Shown: piece after piece, positions 1-7,869 of the stretch
How the letters are laid out: every line of letters begins with the position of its first letter
Numbering within the stretch: position 1 is the stretch's first letter
Assembly: GCA_017853245.1 (NCBI GenBank)
Contig: JAFMJY010000019.1
Span: 1 to 32,453 of the forward strand
Origin: Burkholderiales bacterium
GTDB lineage: Bacteria > Pseudomonadota > Gammaproteobacteria > Burkholderiales > Usitatibacteraceae
Direction: 5' to 3'
Length of the DNA stretch: 32,453 nucleotides
Notes under the pieces: model-generated
Told to the model about the DNA's origin: nothing
The model's input: the letters and a program-made list of their open reading frames with translations, nothing else
Database searches by the model: none
Position numbers and translations under genes: made by a program

Positions 1-39
1 CGGGTGACCCAAGGGTAATTAGAGGCTCTCCCTAGTCAA

Positions 40-56
40 GGCGCTCTGCTAGCGCC
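40..56 (-). terminator. Weak hairpin downstream of the first lipoprotein gene
   Basis: GGCGCT and AGCGCC form a 6-bp stem around a 5-nt loop, just past the stop codon of the minus-strand gene ending at 60. Only TT follows the stem on the minus strand, so it lacks the U-tract of a canonical intrinsic terminator. It could still stabilise the 3' end of the mRNA. Confidence 0.3.
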
Positions 57-59
57 GGC

Positions 60-578
60 TCACCGCAGCAGGCGGAAAGTGTGCGTATAGGTGCCGTCGG
101 CATTGCGCACGGTCGAGACATCACCATCCACGCCCACGAAGCTCCCAGTGCCGCCGACGACCGCGCGAACCTGGGGCTTGTTGACCTCCATCTCGCGATC
201 GGCGCGGGGGTAGACGGACGCCCCCTTCACCAGCAATTGCTCTCCACCCAGGATGAAGGTCAGGTCGCCCAGGCGCGTCTCCCAAGCCTTGCCGGTCTTG
301 GGGTCGACTGCGTCCACGACGATCAACGTTCCCGTCAGCGAGCCGCTGCGCCCCTTGGAGTCAGTAACGGCGGCGCCAAAGATGTACAGGTCACCCACGG
401 ATTTGCCGGCAGCCTTGATGTCCACGTCAACAAAGATGGGCGCCTTCTGCTGAACCACGAGCGTTTCGTGGGAGCGGGAGGCCGTGTCTGTCGATTTTGG
501 CGCCGAAGAGCAGGCGGTGAGAGTAAACAGTGCGACGACAGCGGCCAGAGGAAGCATTGCGGAGGGCGTTGCAGACAT
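60..578 (-). CDS. Lipoprotein with allene-oxide-cyclase/dirigent-like barrel
   Basis: The 172-residue product begins with a hydrophobic signal peptide ending in a lipobox (LTAC, lipidated Cys23), so it should be anchored in the cell envelope. After a Ser/Thr-rich linker the rest is beta-rich. It ends in a Gly-rich stretch (GGTGSFVG, about 142-149) followed by a DGTYTHTF motif near the C-terminus, a pattern typical of the allene-oxide-cyclase barrel-like/dirigent fold. Bacterial members of this fold have no established reaction, so none is assigned. It stands alone, divergent from the HD hydrolase at 661. The Shine-Dalgarno region is weak (CGAGAA); Met8 is an alternative start that would keep the signal peptide. 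Confidence 0.8.
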   Translation of the reverse strand: MSATPSAMLPLAAVVALFTLTACSSAPKSTDTASRSHETLVVQQKAPIFVDVDIKAAGKSVGDLYIFGAAVTDSKGRSGSLTGTLIVVDAVDPKTGKAWETRLGDLTFILGGEQLLVKGASVYPRADREMEVNKPQVRAVVGGTGSFVGVDGDVSTVRNADGTYTHTFRLLR

Positions 579-660
579 GATTTCTCGTGTTTCGTGTTAG
601 GCGAGCACGACTTATGTTACCAACTTCACGGCCGACGCAGAAACATGCCCACCCGCCGCC

Positions 661-1203
661 ATGAGCCATTCCGACCTGCACCTGATGGTGAAGGCCATCC
701 GCTTCGCAGCAGAAAAGCATCGCCACCAACGTCGCAGGGACATAGAGGCATCCCCCTACATCAACCACCCTATTGCCGTGGCCGCGGTGCTCTCCGCCGA
801 AGCTGGCGTCGAGGATGTCTCCGTGCTTTGCGCCTGCATCCTCCATGACACTATCGAGGACACTGACACCACCGAGGCCGAGCTGCTTCGCGAGTTCGGG
901 CCGGCAATCACCACGCTGGTGGCCGAATGTACCGATGACCGAACCCTTCCCCGGGCAGAACGCAAGGCGCTTCAGATCGCACACGCCGCACAGCTATCGC
1001 CGGGGGCGCGCCTCGTGAAGCTCGCGGACAAGATATCCAATCTGCGCGACATCCTCGCTACACCACCGAAGGACTGGCCGTCAGCCGCGAAAGAGGAATA
1101 TTTCGACTGGGCGAGCGCCGTCATTGACCGTATCCGCGGCTCGCACGCAGGCCTAGAAGCAAGCTTTGACAGCCTCATCGCCCGGCGGAGCGAGTTCGCC
1201 TGA
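661..1203 (+). CDS. Single-domain RelA/SpoT-type HD hydrolase (small alarmone hydrolase-like)
   Basis: This is a 180-residue stand-alone HD-domain protein like the hydrolase half of SpoT and like metazoan Mesh1. Family members remove the 3'-pyrophosphate of (p)ppGpp using Mn2+; Mesh1 also acts on NADPH. Visible signatures are YINHP with His36, the HDTIEDT box (His62, Asp63, Glu66, Asp67) and KLADKISNLRD with Asp123. These match the Mesh1 metal ligands (35, 61, 62, 122) with an offset of one. No synthetase, TGS or ACT domain is present. There is no clear Shine-Dalgarno before the ATG. It converges on the lipoprotein gene ending at 1213, with 9 nt between the stops. The substrate is inferred from the family only. 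Confidence 0.88.
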   Translation: MSHSDLHLMVKAIRFAAEKHRHQRRRDIEASPYINHPIAVAAVLSAEAGVEDVSVLCACILHDTIEDTDTTEAELLREFGPAITTLVAECTDDRTLPRAERKALQIAHAAQLSPGARLVKLADKISNLRDILATPPKDWPSAAKEEYFDWASAVIDRIRGSHAGLEASFDSLIARRSEFA

Positions 1204-1212
1204 CTAGCGCGC

Positions 1213-2196
1213 TTAGGGAGTCAAGCCTGCCACAAACCCCTGGATGTTCCTTCGCATGTCCTCGGTTGTCGCGTTGCTGCGGCAAACCGAGAACTGGTTG
1301 TAGATGTTCTGCGCCTTGCCGCACTCACCATCGGCCGGCACTCCGGCAGCGCCACGGTTGGCGACATCCCAGCCGTGGGTCTGGTCCGGGTAATGAACCC
1401 ACTTGGCAGCGGTCGAAAGGACAGCGCGAGGGCACTGACTTATCGGGGTGGCCGTGTCCTTGCCGCCAGTGAAGATGATGATCGGCGCAAAGTAGGGCGA
1501 AAGGGTCGGCGCTTCCGGGTTGCCCTCCGAAAAGCAGTTCGGATACGCTGCGATGCCCCCGCGGTAAAGGCCCGCCATTCGCTCCCGGATGAACGGATCA
1601 TCTGTGAACCCCCGCAGAACAGTCCACCCTCCCTGGCTGTCCCCCCACACGAACATCTGCGAAGGATCTGCTCCCTGGACGTCGCGCAGCCAGCGGCCAG
1701 TGGCGATAAGGTCGAGCACTCGCATATTGACGCCGAAGCGGGTGCGGGTAGCCCAATTCTCGTGTCGCCCGCGGCTCCAGTAACTGTCCAGCACCAGCAC
1801 GTTAGCCTGGAACGCATTCCTCAGCCACGCCGCAGTCGCGAAGTTAGTGGGGCCGACACCATGGCCGCCGTGAATCACCACGAACGTCGGCCGCCCTCCC
1901 ACGCCACCCCGGTGCGGCGTCCAGCTGGCAATCAACTCCCCCTTGCCGTTGAAGGCGGGGATCTGAGCCCGCATTGGGCCAAGGCCGATCTTCGTTGTGT
2001 TGTTAGCGATGCTGTAACGGATGATCTCCTGCGCCGGGGCATCCTGGATGGTGATGGGAGGCTGAAAGTGGTCGACGTCGATGCCAGTCGTTGCGCAGCC
2101 GGCAATCGCAGCCAGGAGTCCGAGCGGCAACACCTGGCCACATATCCGGGCCCAAGTGCCAAGCCCAATTCGCGTCAAACGCGCGCCGTAATCCAT
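1213..2196 (-). CDS. Lipoprotein alpha/beta hydrolase
   Basis: The 327-residue product has a basic, hydrophobic N-terminus and a lipobox ending at Cys34 (AIAGC), so it is probably an envelope-anchored enzyme. The hydrolase fold shows an oxyanion-side HGG segment (about 109-111), a nucleophile elbow WGDSQGG with Ser187, a candidate acid in TGGKDTATP and a C-terminal candidate His in QTHGWD. It resembles dienelactone-hydrolase-type esterases; the substrate is unknown. It is the last gene of the long minus-strand operon. Its start lies 22 nt inside the 3' end of the methyltransferase gene and is preceded by a good GAGAGGA ribosome site, which supports translational coupling. Confidence 0.85.
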   Translation of the reverse strand: MDYGARLTRIGLGTWARICGQVLPLGLLAAIAGCATTGIDVDHFQPPITIQDAPAQEIIRYSIANNTTKIGLGPMRAQIPAFNGKGELIASWTPHRGGVGGRPTFVVIHGGHGVGPTNFATAAWLRNAFQANVLVLDSYWSRGRHENWATRTRFGVNMRVLDLIATGRWLRDVQGADPSQMFVWGDSQGGWTVLRGFTDDPFIRERMAGLYRGGIAAYPNCFSEGNPEAPTLSPYFAPIIIFTGGKDTATPISQCPRAVLSTAAKWVHYPDQTHGWDVANRGAAGVPADGECGKAQNIYNQFSVCRSNATTEDMRRNIQGFVAGLTP

Positions 2197-2786
2197 AGGA
2201 ATTCCTCTCCCCCAATAGATCGCTGCTCGGCTTCCACGCTCGCGAACCCGGCGTCACCCAGTTGCCGCCGAAGCTCCTCCGGGGTCACGTGGCTGTAGAA
2301 GAGCCTCCGGCCCAAGAACTCCTTGGTGCCATCGAATCGCTCCTGCCCGGTGTAGGCGCGCGTCGCGTAGGTAAATAGAAATGTGCCCCCAGGGCGCAGC
2401 CATGACCGGACGCGGCTGAACAAGCCGGGATGCAGGGCATGCGGCACATGGAAGAGGCTGTAGACGGCACAGGCCGCGTCGAACGAGGCTGCGGGGAAGT
2501 CCACCGCGCGCATGTCACCGTGAACTCTCGTCATGCCCGGCACGTAGCGCGCCGCCAACTCGAGCATCCGGGCGCTGAAGTCCACGCCGGTGACGGACCA
2601 TCCGCGATCGAGGAAGGCCTTGGCAAAAGGCTCGCCCGCGCCACAGCCGAGGTCCAGCAGATTGCCCGTGGCCGGCAGGTGCGCCATGAAGTCCGCGATC
2701 ACCGGCCTCATGTCGAACAGCCCGCGGTTGTCGTCGTAGGTGCGGGCGAACTCGTCGTAGATCGCCGCCAGCGGGTCGACGCTCAT
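2175..2786 (-). CDS. Class I SAM-dependent methyltransferase
   Basis: This 203-residue protein has a Rossmann methyltransferase core. It shows motif I LDLGCGAGEP (about 43-52), an acidic strand-2 end (GVDFSARML), HGDMRAVDFP for motif II and LRPGGTFLF for the strand-5 region. It is close in layout to small ubiE/Tam-like methyltransferases, and no substrate can be read from the sequence. The frame is open to 2855, but the ATG at 2786 begins the family-like sequence and clears the upstream gene's stop at 2821, leaving a 34-nt gap. It is the second-last gene of the operon and overlaps the downstream lipoprotein hydrolase by 22 nt. Confidence 0.85.
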   Translation of the reverse strand: MSVDPLAAIYDEFARTYDDNRGLFDMRPVIADFMAHLPATGNLLDLGCGAGEPFAKAFLDRGWSVTGVDFSARMLELAARYVPGMTRVHGDMRAVDFPAASFDAACAVYSLFHVPHALHPGLFSRVRSWLRPGGTFLFTYATRAYTGQERFDGTKEFLGRRLFYSHVTPEELRRQLGDAGFASVEAEQRSIGGEEFLWITARV

Positions 2787-2820
2787 GTCAGAGGGGTCAG
2801 TCGTCTTCCGTGAGCCCGCG

Positions 2821-3810
2821 TCAACGCATCGCTGCGAGCATTCGCTCAAGCACACCGCCGAACGCGAGCGAGCCCACCTTGCGACCCTTCACGTCCGTGT
2901 CGACACGATGCACAACGACCAGCTCGAGCGAGGGAATCACGACAATATAGTGCCCGCCCGCGCCGCGCGCGGAATAAGTGCCGGGCGGCACCGACATCTC
3001 GGGAAAATGAATGTCCCCGTTGGCCACCCACCACATATAACCGTAGGCACCACGATCTCCCGAGAGGGAATACGGCCGCACGCTGTTGCGCACCCACTTC
3101 TCCGGGATCACCTGGGTGCCGTTCCAGCGGCCGCCGTTGAGAAAGAGCAGCCCGAAGCGCGCCAGGTCGCGGGTGCTGATGCGAAAGGGGTAGGCCGCAT
3201 GCACCGACACCTCCGAGCGCACGTACTCGCCATCGCGTCGCGTGTCGTCATACCGGAAGTCCTGCATGCCGATCGGGTTGGCGATGCGGTCGCGGAACTC
3301 CTCGAAAATGCTCCGGCCCACGCGCTGCTCAAAGATAGTTCCCAGCGCGTTGAAATCCCAGTTGTTGTAGCACCACCACGTGCCCGGCCCCTGGCTGTGG
3401 CGCGCGGGCTTCATGCGGACCATGCGGTCCGTTTCGTAGTGGGTCGGGTGATAGATCCCGGAGCGAGCCATCAAAAGCTCCAGAACGGTGGCGGATCTCT
3501 CGCGATCGGTTAGCCCGTCACGGTCATCGATGCCCAGCTCCTCGAGCGTTTGCTCGAGGTCGATGCGCCCTTCCTGAACGTGAATGCCGATCAGGGCCGA
3601 CAACAGGCTCTTGCGGATCGAGTGGCACTTGTAGCGCGTCGTCACATCCCCCCAATGGTAGACCGGCTGGCCACGGTGCACCACCATCACGGCGGCTGTG
3701 TCGAGGGTGCCTGCATGCGCGCGAGCCGCCTCGAGTGCTGGCAGGTACCAACCGGGGCCGACCCGGGCCTCGGGCCACTCACGTCCGGGAACCATCGATT
3801 CGCTGCTCAT
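2821..3810 (-). CDS. Serine hydrolase of the class C beta-lactamase/esterase family
   Basis: The 329-residue protein has the penicillin-binding-protein-like catalytic motifs SIRK (Ser64, Lys67) and YNN (Tyr148, Asn150). A GGH segment near the C-terminus takes the place of the KTG/HTG box. Family members are esterases, D-aminopeptidases, transpeptidase-like enzymes or lactamases. No signal peptide is seen, so a cytoplasmic esterase or amidohydrolase is likelier than an antibiotic-resistance enzyme. An open frame runs to 3900, but the ATG at 3810 has a strong GGAGGAG site and forms an ATGA overlap with the preceding gene's stop. Operon context with a peptide importer and a metallopeptidase suggests it trims an imported substrate. 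Confidence 0.88.
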   Translation of the reverse strand: MSSESMVPGREWPEARVGPGWYLPALEAARAHAGTLDTAAVMVVHRGQPVYHWGDVTTRYKCHSIRKSLLSALIGIHVQEGRIDLEQTLEELGIDDRDGLTDRERSATVLELLMARSGIYHPTHYETDRMVRMKPARHSQGPGTWWCYNNWDFNALGTIFEQRVGRSIFEEFRDRIANPIGMQDFRYDDTRRDGEYVRSEVSVHAAYPFRISTRDLARFGLLFLNGGRWNGTQVIPEKWVRNSVRPYSLSGDRGAYGYMWWVANGDIHFPEMSVPPGTYSARGAGGHYIVVIPSLELVVVHRVDTDVKGRKVGSLAFGGVLERMLAAMR

Positions 3811-4628
3811 CGTGCCACTCCTCCAAAGAATTCCTGCGCTGCGAAGGGCGCGATATCCGGATTCGAGTGCGCCACACCCGGCGCGATCCGGAGCTTCCAC
3901 GCCAGCGGAATGCCGAGTGAAGCCGCTTCCCGGCAGGCCAGCGCAAAGTAATGCAGGCCCCGGGCAAACCGGTGCGGGCCCTGCCGCATTGCCCCCGGCT
4001 CCTTCGGCAACTGATAGTGGTTCGGGTCATTGTCCGCGTCCCCCAGCAGGAGGGTGATCGGCCGCGTGAAGAGATCGTGCCGCTCGGCCTCCGTGATCGC
4101 TGTTCCGCCAAGGCCAAAGGGAAACGCCTCTTCGAAAACAGGCAGCGTGTAGCTGCCCGGGTTGGCGGCCAAGGCCCGCTCAACCCGAGCCAGTGGCGAG
4201 AACGTCATCAGCCGATGCACGATCTGGCCGCCGGCGGAGTGGCCGAAGAGGAAGAAGCGATCCCGTTGGCTTCCCGAGCGCTCGCGCAGCCCGTCGAATA
4301 CGTGATCCACCAGGCCGAACACCCAAAGCTCGCGAGGACGATGCTCGCCGTCGGGCGACGTCATGTCGCCGTAGTTGTACTCGTGGTTGGTCGGGTAATG
4401 CGCCTCCGAGAATTCCGGAACTGCGACGAGGAAGCCGCGTGCTTCCGACTCGGCGACCCACCCTTCTCGATAGGCGCGGCCGTTGCGTGCGCGCCCGTGC
4501 ATCACGATCAGCACCGGCGAATCGGGCGTCCACTTCGCCGGCTTGTGGGCAAAGACCGTGATCTCGCGGCGCGGGCCCGGCCGGGGGTCGACCAGAACGA
4601 ACTCACTCGAGCCGATGGGTAACGTCAA
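3807..4628 (-). CDS. Alpha/beta hydrolase, TTG start
   Basis: This 273-residue hydrolase has HGRARNG after the first core strand (about 44-50), a nucleophile elbow GHSAGG with Ser131, a candidate acid in LGDADND and a candidate catalytic His in GVAHSN near the end. The overall layout resembles PHB-depolymerase-like or tannase-like esterases. No ATG or GTG is available near the N-terminus. The likely start is TTG at 4628, one base after the stop of the M81 peptidase gene, with GGGGA upstream. Its own stop overlaps the next ATG by 4 nt. The substrate is unknown; context suggests ester or amide cleavage of an imported compound. Confidence 0.83.
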   Translation of the reverse strand: MTLPIGSSEFVLVDPRPGPRREITVFAHKPAKWTPDSPVLIVMHGRARNGRAYREGWVAESEARGFLVAVPEFSEAHYPTNHEYNYGDMTSPDGEHRPRELWVFGLVDHVFDGLRERSGSQRDRFFLFGHSAGGQIVHRLMTFSPLARVERALAANPGSYTLPVFEEAFPFGLGGTAITEAERHDLFTRPITLLLGDADNDPNHYQLPKEPGAMRQGPHRFARGLHYFALACREAASLGIPLAWKLRIAPGVAHSNPDIAPFAAQEFFGGVAR

Positions 4629-4629
4629 G

Positions 4630-6216
4630 TCAGTTCCCCGTTGCCTGCCATTGCGTATCGGGATCCAGCGGGAAGATCGGGCGCGGGAGGTTGCGATACG
4701 GCAAGCGCGCGAGAACCGGCGAGGCGAGCCCCGGCGCGTCCACCTCCACGATGCGGGCGTCGTCGTAGAACTCCGCGAAGCCCGCTCGGAAGTGCCCGCG
4801 CGACTTCACGACGAAGCCCCGCAGCTTCGCGATGTCGATGCCCAGGTGCTCGGGGATGCCCGGGTCCGTGCATTGCTGGCGAATGCCGATCACCACGACG
4901 TCAATGCCGCCGACGCGAATCCGCGCGGCGGGCCCGAGCGCGATGCGGCGGCCACCTGCAGCGCCTCGTCGCCCGATCAGGTTGCCGTCGCTCAACGCCA
5001 TCACCTCTGCCGGCGCCGAGAGCTTTCCGGAAAGCGGGTGGGATTCAGCGCGGTTGAAATGCGCGGTGAATCGGGCGCCCACGCCGAGACGATGCGCCTC
5101 GGCGGCAAGTTCTGCATCGTTGAAGGTCGCGAGCGCAACGCCGTGCACACCGGCTTCCAGGAGCGCCGACAACAGGGCCGTGGTGTTGCCACGTCCTCCC
5201 CCGCCCGGATTGTCGGCAACATCGGCGAGGCAGATCGGCGGCGCGTTGGGGTCGTCGCACACTCTACGCAGGCGAGCGACGGCATCCTCGAGTGAGATGA
5301 GCCGCGGCACGAAACGATACCTTTGGTCCCAAGCCCGCTGCGCCAAGGTACGGGCAAGCCTCGACGCCGCCGCCTGATCTCCTCGGGTGGTCACCAGCAC
5401 GGTCATACCCGCCTTGGACGAATCGGTGAGGAAGAACCCGGCGCTGATCGAGACGTTCAGTACCGAGGTGGGGCCCGAACTGGCTGGCGACACATGCTTT
5501 TGCCCCTCGCGAATCAACTCCCCATACGGGCGCGGGAGCGTGCCGCTCGCGATGTCGGCCTCGCTCTCCCCGACACCCGTGAGCAGGGTCACGGAAGGCG
5601 GCATCAGCGGAATGCGCACGAGCGCCTTCGCCGTCTTCAGGCCGCCCAGCAATTCCCGCATGGCACGCGCCGCTTCCATTCCGCGTTCGCGCTGGTCCAC
5701 GTGCGGGTTGGTGAGGAACGCAATCATCACGTCGGTCTTGTCGACCATGCGCTGGGAAACGTTGGCGTGCAGGTCCAGCGTCACCACGACGGGAACGCCG
5801 GGGCCGACGATCTTGCGCACGCGCTCGAACAAGGTGCCATCGGGATCCACGTCCCCGGTGCTGGAGGCCGCCCCGTGCTCGGAGATGTAGACGCCCTGCA
5901 CGGGCATCGCTGCCCGGAGGCCGGCCTCCACCTGGGCGAGAAACTCATCGAAGAAACCCTGCTCGACCGGGCCGCCGGGGCTGGTGGCCGCGACGGTCAG
6001 CGGCGCCATCGACCAGGCGCCCGTGGAATCCATCTCCCGCACGAAGCCTGGCAAGGTGCCGCTGGCTCTGCTGTTGACAGCACGCAGGTCTGTCTCGAGG
6101 GCTGCGCCGGAAAACAGATAGCTTTCCTCGAAATCCCTGCGCGTGCTGGGCGGCGAAAAACCGTTTGTTTCCAGGCTGAAGCCCAGGATTGCGATCTTTG
6201 GGGGGACGGTAGTCAT
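4630..6216 (-). CDS. M81 family metallopeptidase (MlrC-like)
   Basis: The 528-residue protein has the family signatures in order: SLETNGFSP (about 14-22), EHGA (113-116), TLDLHAN (146-152), PHVDQRERG (171-179) and DNPGGGGRGNTT (335-346). In characterised MlrC this zinc enzyme cuts linearised microcystin peptides, but most homologues sit beside dipeptide importers and have unknown substrates. Here the ATG overlaps the stop of the upstream transporter ATPase (ATGA), tying it to peptide import. No mlrA or mlrB partner is visible, so microcystin as substrate is not supported. Length and motifs are complete. Confidence 0.9.
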   Translation of the reverse strand: MTTVPPKIAILGFSLETNGFSPPSTRRDFEESYLFSGAALETDLRAVNSRASGTLPGFVREMDSTGAWSMAPLTVAATSPGGPVEQGFFDEFLAQVEAGLRAAMPVQGVYISEHGAASSTGDVDPDGTLFERVRKIVGPGVPVVVTLDLHANVSQRMVDKTDVMIAFLTNPHVDQRERGMEAARAMRELLGGLKTAKALVRIPLMPPSVTLLTGVGESEADIASGTLPRPYGELIREGQKHVSPASSGPTSVLNVSISAGFFLTDSSKAGMTVLVTTRGDQAAASRLARTLAQRAWDQRYRFVPRLISLEDAVARLRRVCDDPNAPPICLADVADNPGGGGRGNTTALLSALLEAGVHGVALATFNDAELAAEAHRLGVGARFTAHFNRAESHPLSGKLSAPAEVMALSDGNLIGRRGAAGGRRIALGPAARIRVGGIDVVVIGIRQQCTDPGIPEHLGIDIAKLRGFVVKSRGHFRAGFAEFYDDARIVEVDAPGLASPVLARLPYRNLPRPIFPLDPDTQWQATGN

Positions 6217-7025
6217 TGAAAAACCTCTTCCTCGGCGTCGAGCGCCGCTGCAGTGTCAGCAAGCTTGCGGTCATAGCCGGCGCTCGCCTGGTAGAGATGG
6301 CGGGTGTAGGGATGCCGAGGCCCCGAGGAGAGCAACTCGCCCACCGTGGTTTCCTCGAGCAGCTTTCCGCCTCGCATCACGCCGACGCGATGGCACATGT
6401 GCGTGATCACGGCGAGGTCGTGGCTCACGAAAAGATAGGTGAGCTTGCGTTCCCGCCGCAGGTCATCAAGGAGGTTCAGGACCTCGGCCTGGATCGAGAC
6501 GTCGAGCGCGGAAGTCGGCTCATCCAGCAGCAGCACCCGTGGCTCGAGGATCAACGCGCGGGCGATCGCCACCCGCTGGCGCTGGCCGCCGGAGAGCTGA
6601 TGGGGATACCGAAATCGGAAACTCGCGCCGAGCCCCACCCGCTCGAGCGCTTCGACGATGCGCCGGTCACGGTCCGGCACGCGGTGGATCGCGAGTGGCT
6701 CACCCAGCAGCGCGTCCACCGTTTGGCGCGGATGCAGCGACCCGTAGGGATCCTGGAAGACCATTTGCATCAGCCGATGCTGGGACACGGTTCGCGTGGG
6801 GCCCAGCGCATCGCCGGCCACAGTGAGTTGGCCGCCCCACCTCGCATTGAGTCCCGCCAAGGCCCGCAGCACCGTCGATTTCCCGCAGCCGGATTCCCCC
6901 ACCAGCCCGTACGACTCGCCCTCCTCGATCGCAAAGCTCACGCCATCGACTGCATGAACGGCGCTTTCCCCCGCCCCGAAGGTGACGCGCAAATCTCGGA
7001 CATCGACGAGGGCCGGATTACTCAT
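6213..7025 (-). CDS. Peptide-type ABC transporter ATPase (DppF/OppF-like)
   Basis: This is a 270-residue ATPase with Walker A GESGCGKS (43-50), Q-loop FQDPYGSLHP, signature LSGGQ (144-148), Walker B VLLLDEP (164-170) and the switch His in SHDLAVI. The C-terminal HPYTRHLYQA stretch is typical of oligopeptide transporter ATPases. A GTG at 7061 would give 12 more residues. The ATG at 7025 matches the usual N-terminus and gives an 8-nt overlap with the preceding ATPase gene. Its stop overlaps the M81 peptidase start by 4 nt. With the next gene it should form the ATPase heterodimer of the importer. Confidence 0.92.
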   Translation of the reverse strand: MSNPALVDVRDLRVTFGAGESAVHAVDGVSFAIEEGESYGLVGESGCGKSTVLRALAGLNARWGGQLTVAGDALGPTRTVSQHRLMQMVFQDPYGSLHPRQTVDALLGEPLAIHRVPDRDRRIVEALERVGLGASFRFRYPHQLSGGQRQRVAIARALILEPRVLLLDEPTSALDVSIQAEVLNLLDDLRRERKLTYLFVSHDLAVITHMCHRVGVMRGGKLLEETTVGELLSSGPRHPYTRHLYQASAGYDRKLADTAAALDAEEEVFQ

Positions 7026-7869
7026 GGTCAATGGCGGGTGCCTCACGCCATGCGGGGTCACGCTCCAGGACGCTCAGGCGATCGCGCTTTTCGCCGATGC
7101 GCGGAAGGGATTCCAGCAGCCCGCGCGTGTACCCGTGGCGAGCCTTCTGCAAGTCAACCGCTCGGCAGGATTCAACGATCCGGCCGGCATACATGATGAG
7201 TACCCGGTCGCAGAAGGTGGCAACCAGGTTGAGGTCGTGGCTGATGAACATGAGGCCGAGCCCACGGCTCTGGACGAGATCGTCGAGGATGGCGAGCACC
7301 TGCATTCGAACGGTGACATCGAGCGCCGAGGTCGGCTCGTCGGCGATCAGGAATTCCGGCTCCGGGATCAGCATCATCGCGATCATCACGCGCTGCCCCA
7401 TGCCGCCGGATACCTCGTGGGGATACAGGTCATACACCCGCGCAGGATTGCGGATCTTCACGGCATCGAGCATCGCCAGCGTTCGCTCGCGCGCCTCCTG
7501 CTTGCTCGCTCGGTGATGCACCAGGTAGGCCTCGGCGATTTGGTCACCCACCCGGGTGACCGGATTGAGGGAATAGCGCGGGTCCTGCAGGATCATCGAG
7601 ATGCGGCGCCCGCGGACCTGGCGCATCTGCTGCTCGGTGAGCGCCGCGAGGCTTTGCCCGTGCAGCTCGAGCTTTTCCGCGGATACGCGTGCCTTGCGGG
7701 GGGTGAGGCGAAGGATGGCGCGCCCGGTCATCGACTTGCCGGAGCCCGACTCGCCGACGATGCCCACCTTCTCCCGCCCGATGTCGAACGAAACGCCGCG
7801 CACCGCCTCCACCACGCCATGCGGGGTATCGAACGACACACGAAGGTCGCGAACGGACAGGATGGTCAT
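7018..7869 (-). CDS. Peptide-type ABC transporter ATPase (DppD/OppD-like)
   Basis: This 283-residue ATPase has Walker A GESGSGKS (39-46), Q-loop LQDPRYSLNP, a slightly divergent signature VSGGMGQR (153-160), Walker B FLIADEP (173-179) and SHDLNLV. The C-terminal GYTRGLLESLP region is characteristic of the DppD/OppD family, although the Cys-rich Fe-S segment of some homologues is not seen. The ATG overlaps the stop of the upstream permease by 4 nt. It is the second ATPase of the same importer. Confidence 0.92.
   Translation of the reverse strand: MTILSVRDLRVSFDTPHGVVEAVRGVSFDIGREKVGIVGESGSGKSMTGRAILRLTPRKARVSAEKLELHGQSLAALTEQQMRQVRGRRISMILQDPRYSLNPVTRVGDQIAEAYLVHHRASKQEARERTLAMLDAVKIRNPARVYDLYPHEVSGGMGQRVMIAMMLIPEPEFLIADEPTSALDVTVRMQVLAILDDLVQSRGLGLMFISHDLNLVATFCDRVLIMYAGRIVESCRAVDLQKARHGYTRGLLESLPRIGEKRDRLSVLERDPAWREAPAIDHE

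Noticed and set aside
81-848. 255-residue plus-strand open frame at the left edge
   Set aside because: Runs antisense to the lipoprotein gene and into the HD gene in another frame; no domain.
2821-3810. Antibiotic-resistance beta-lactamase
   Set aside because: No export signal, unusual third motif and catabolic operon context favour an esterase or amidohydrolase.
4630-6216. Microcystin-degradation (mlr) cluster
   Set aside because: Only an MlrC-family peptidase is present; no mlrA, mlrB or mlrD-like genes. The family is broad.
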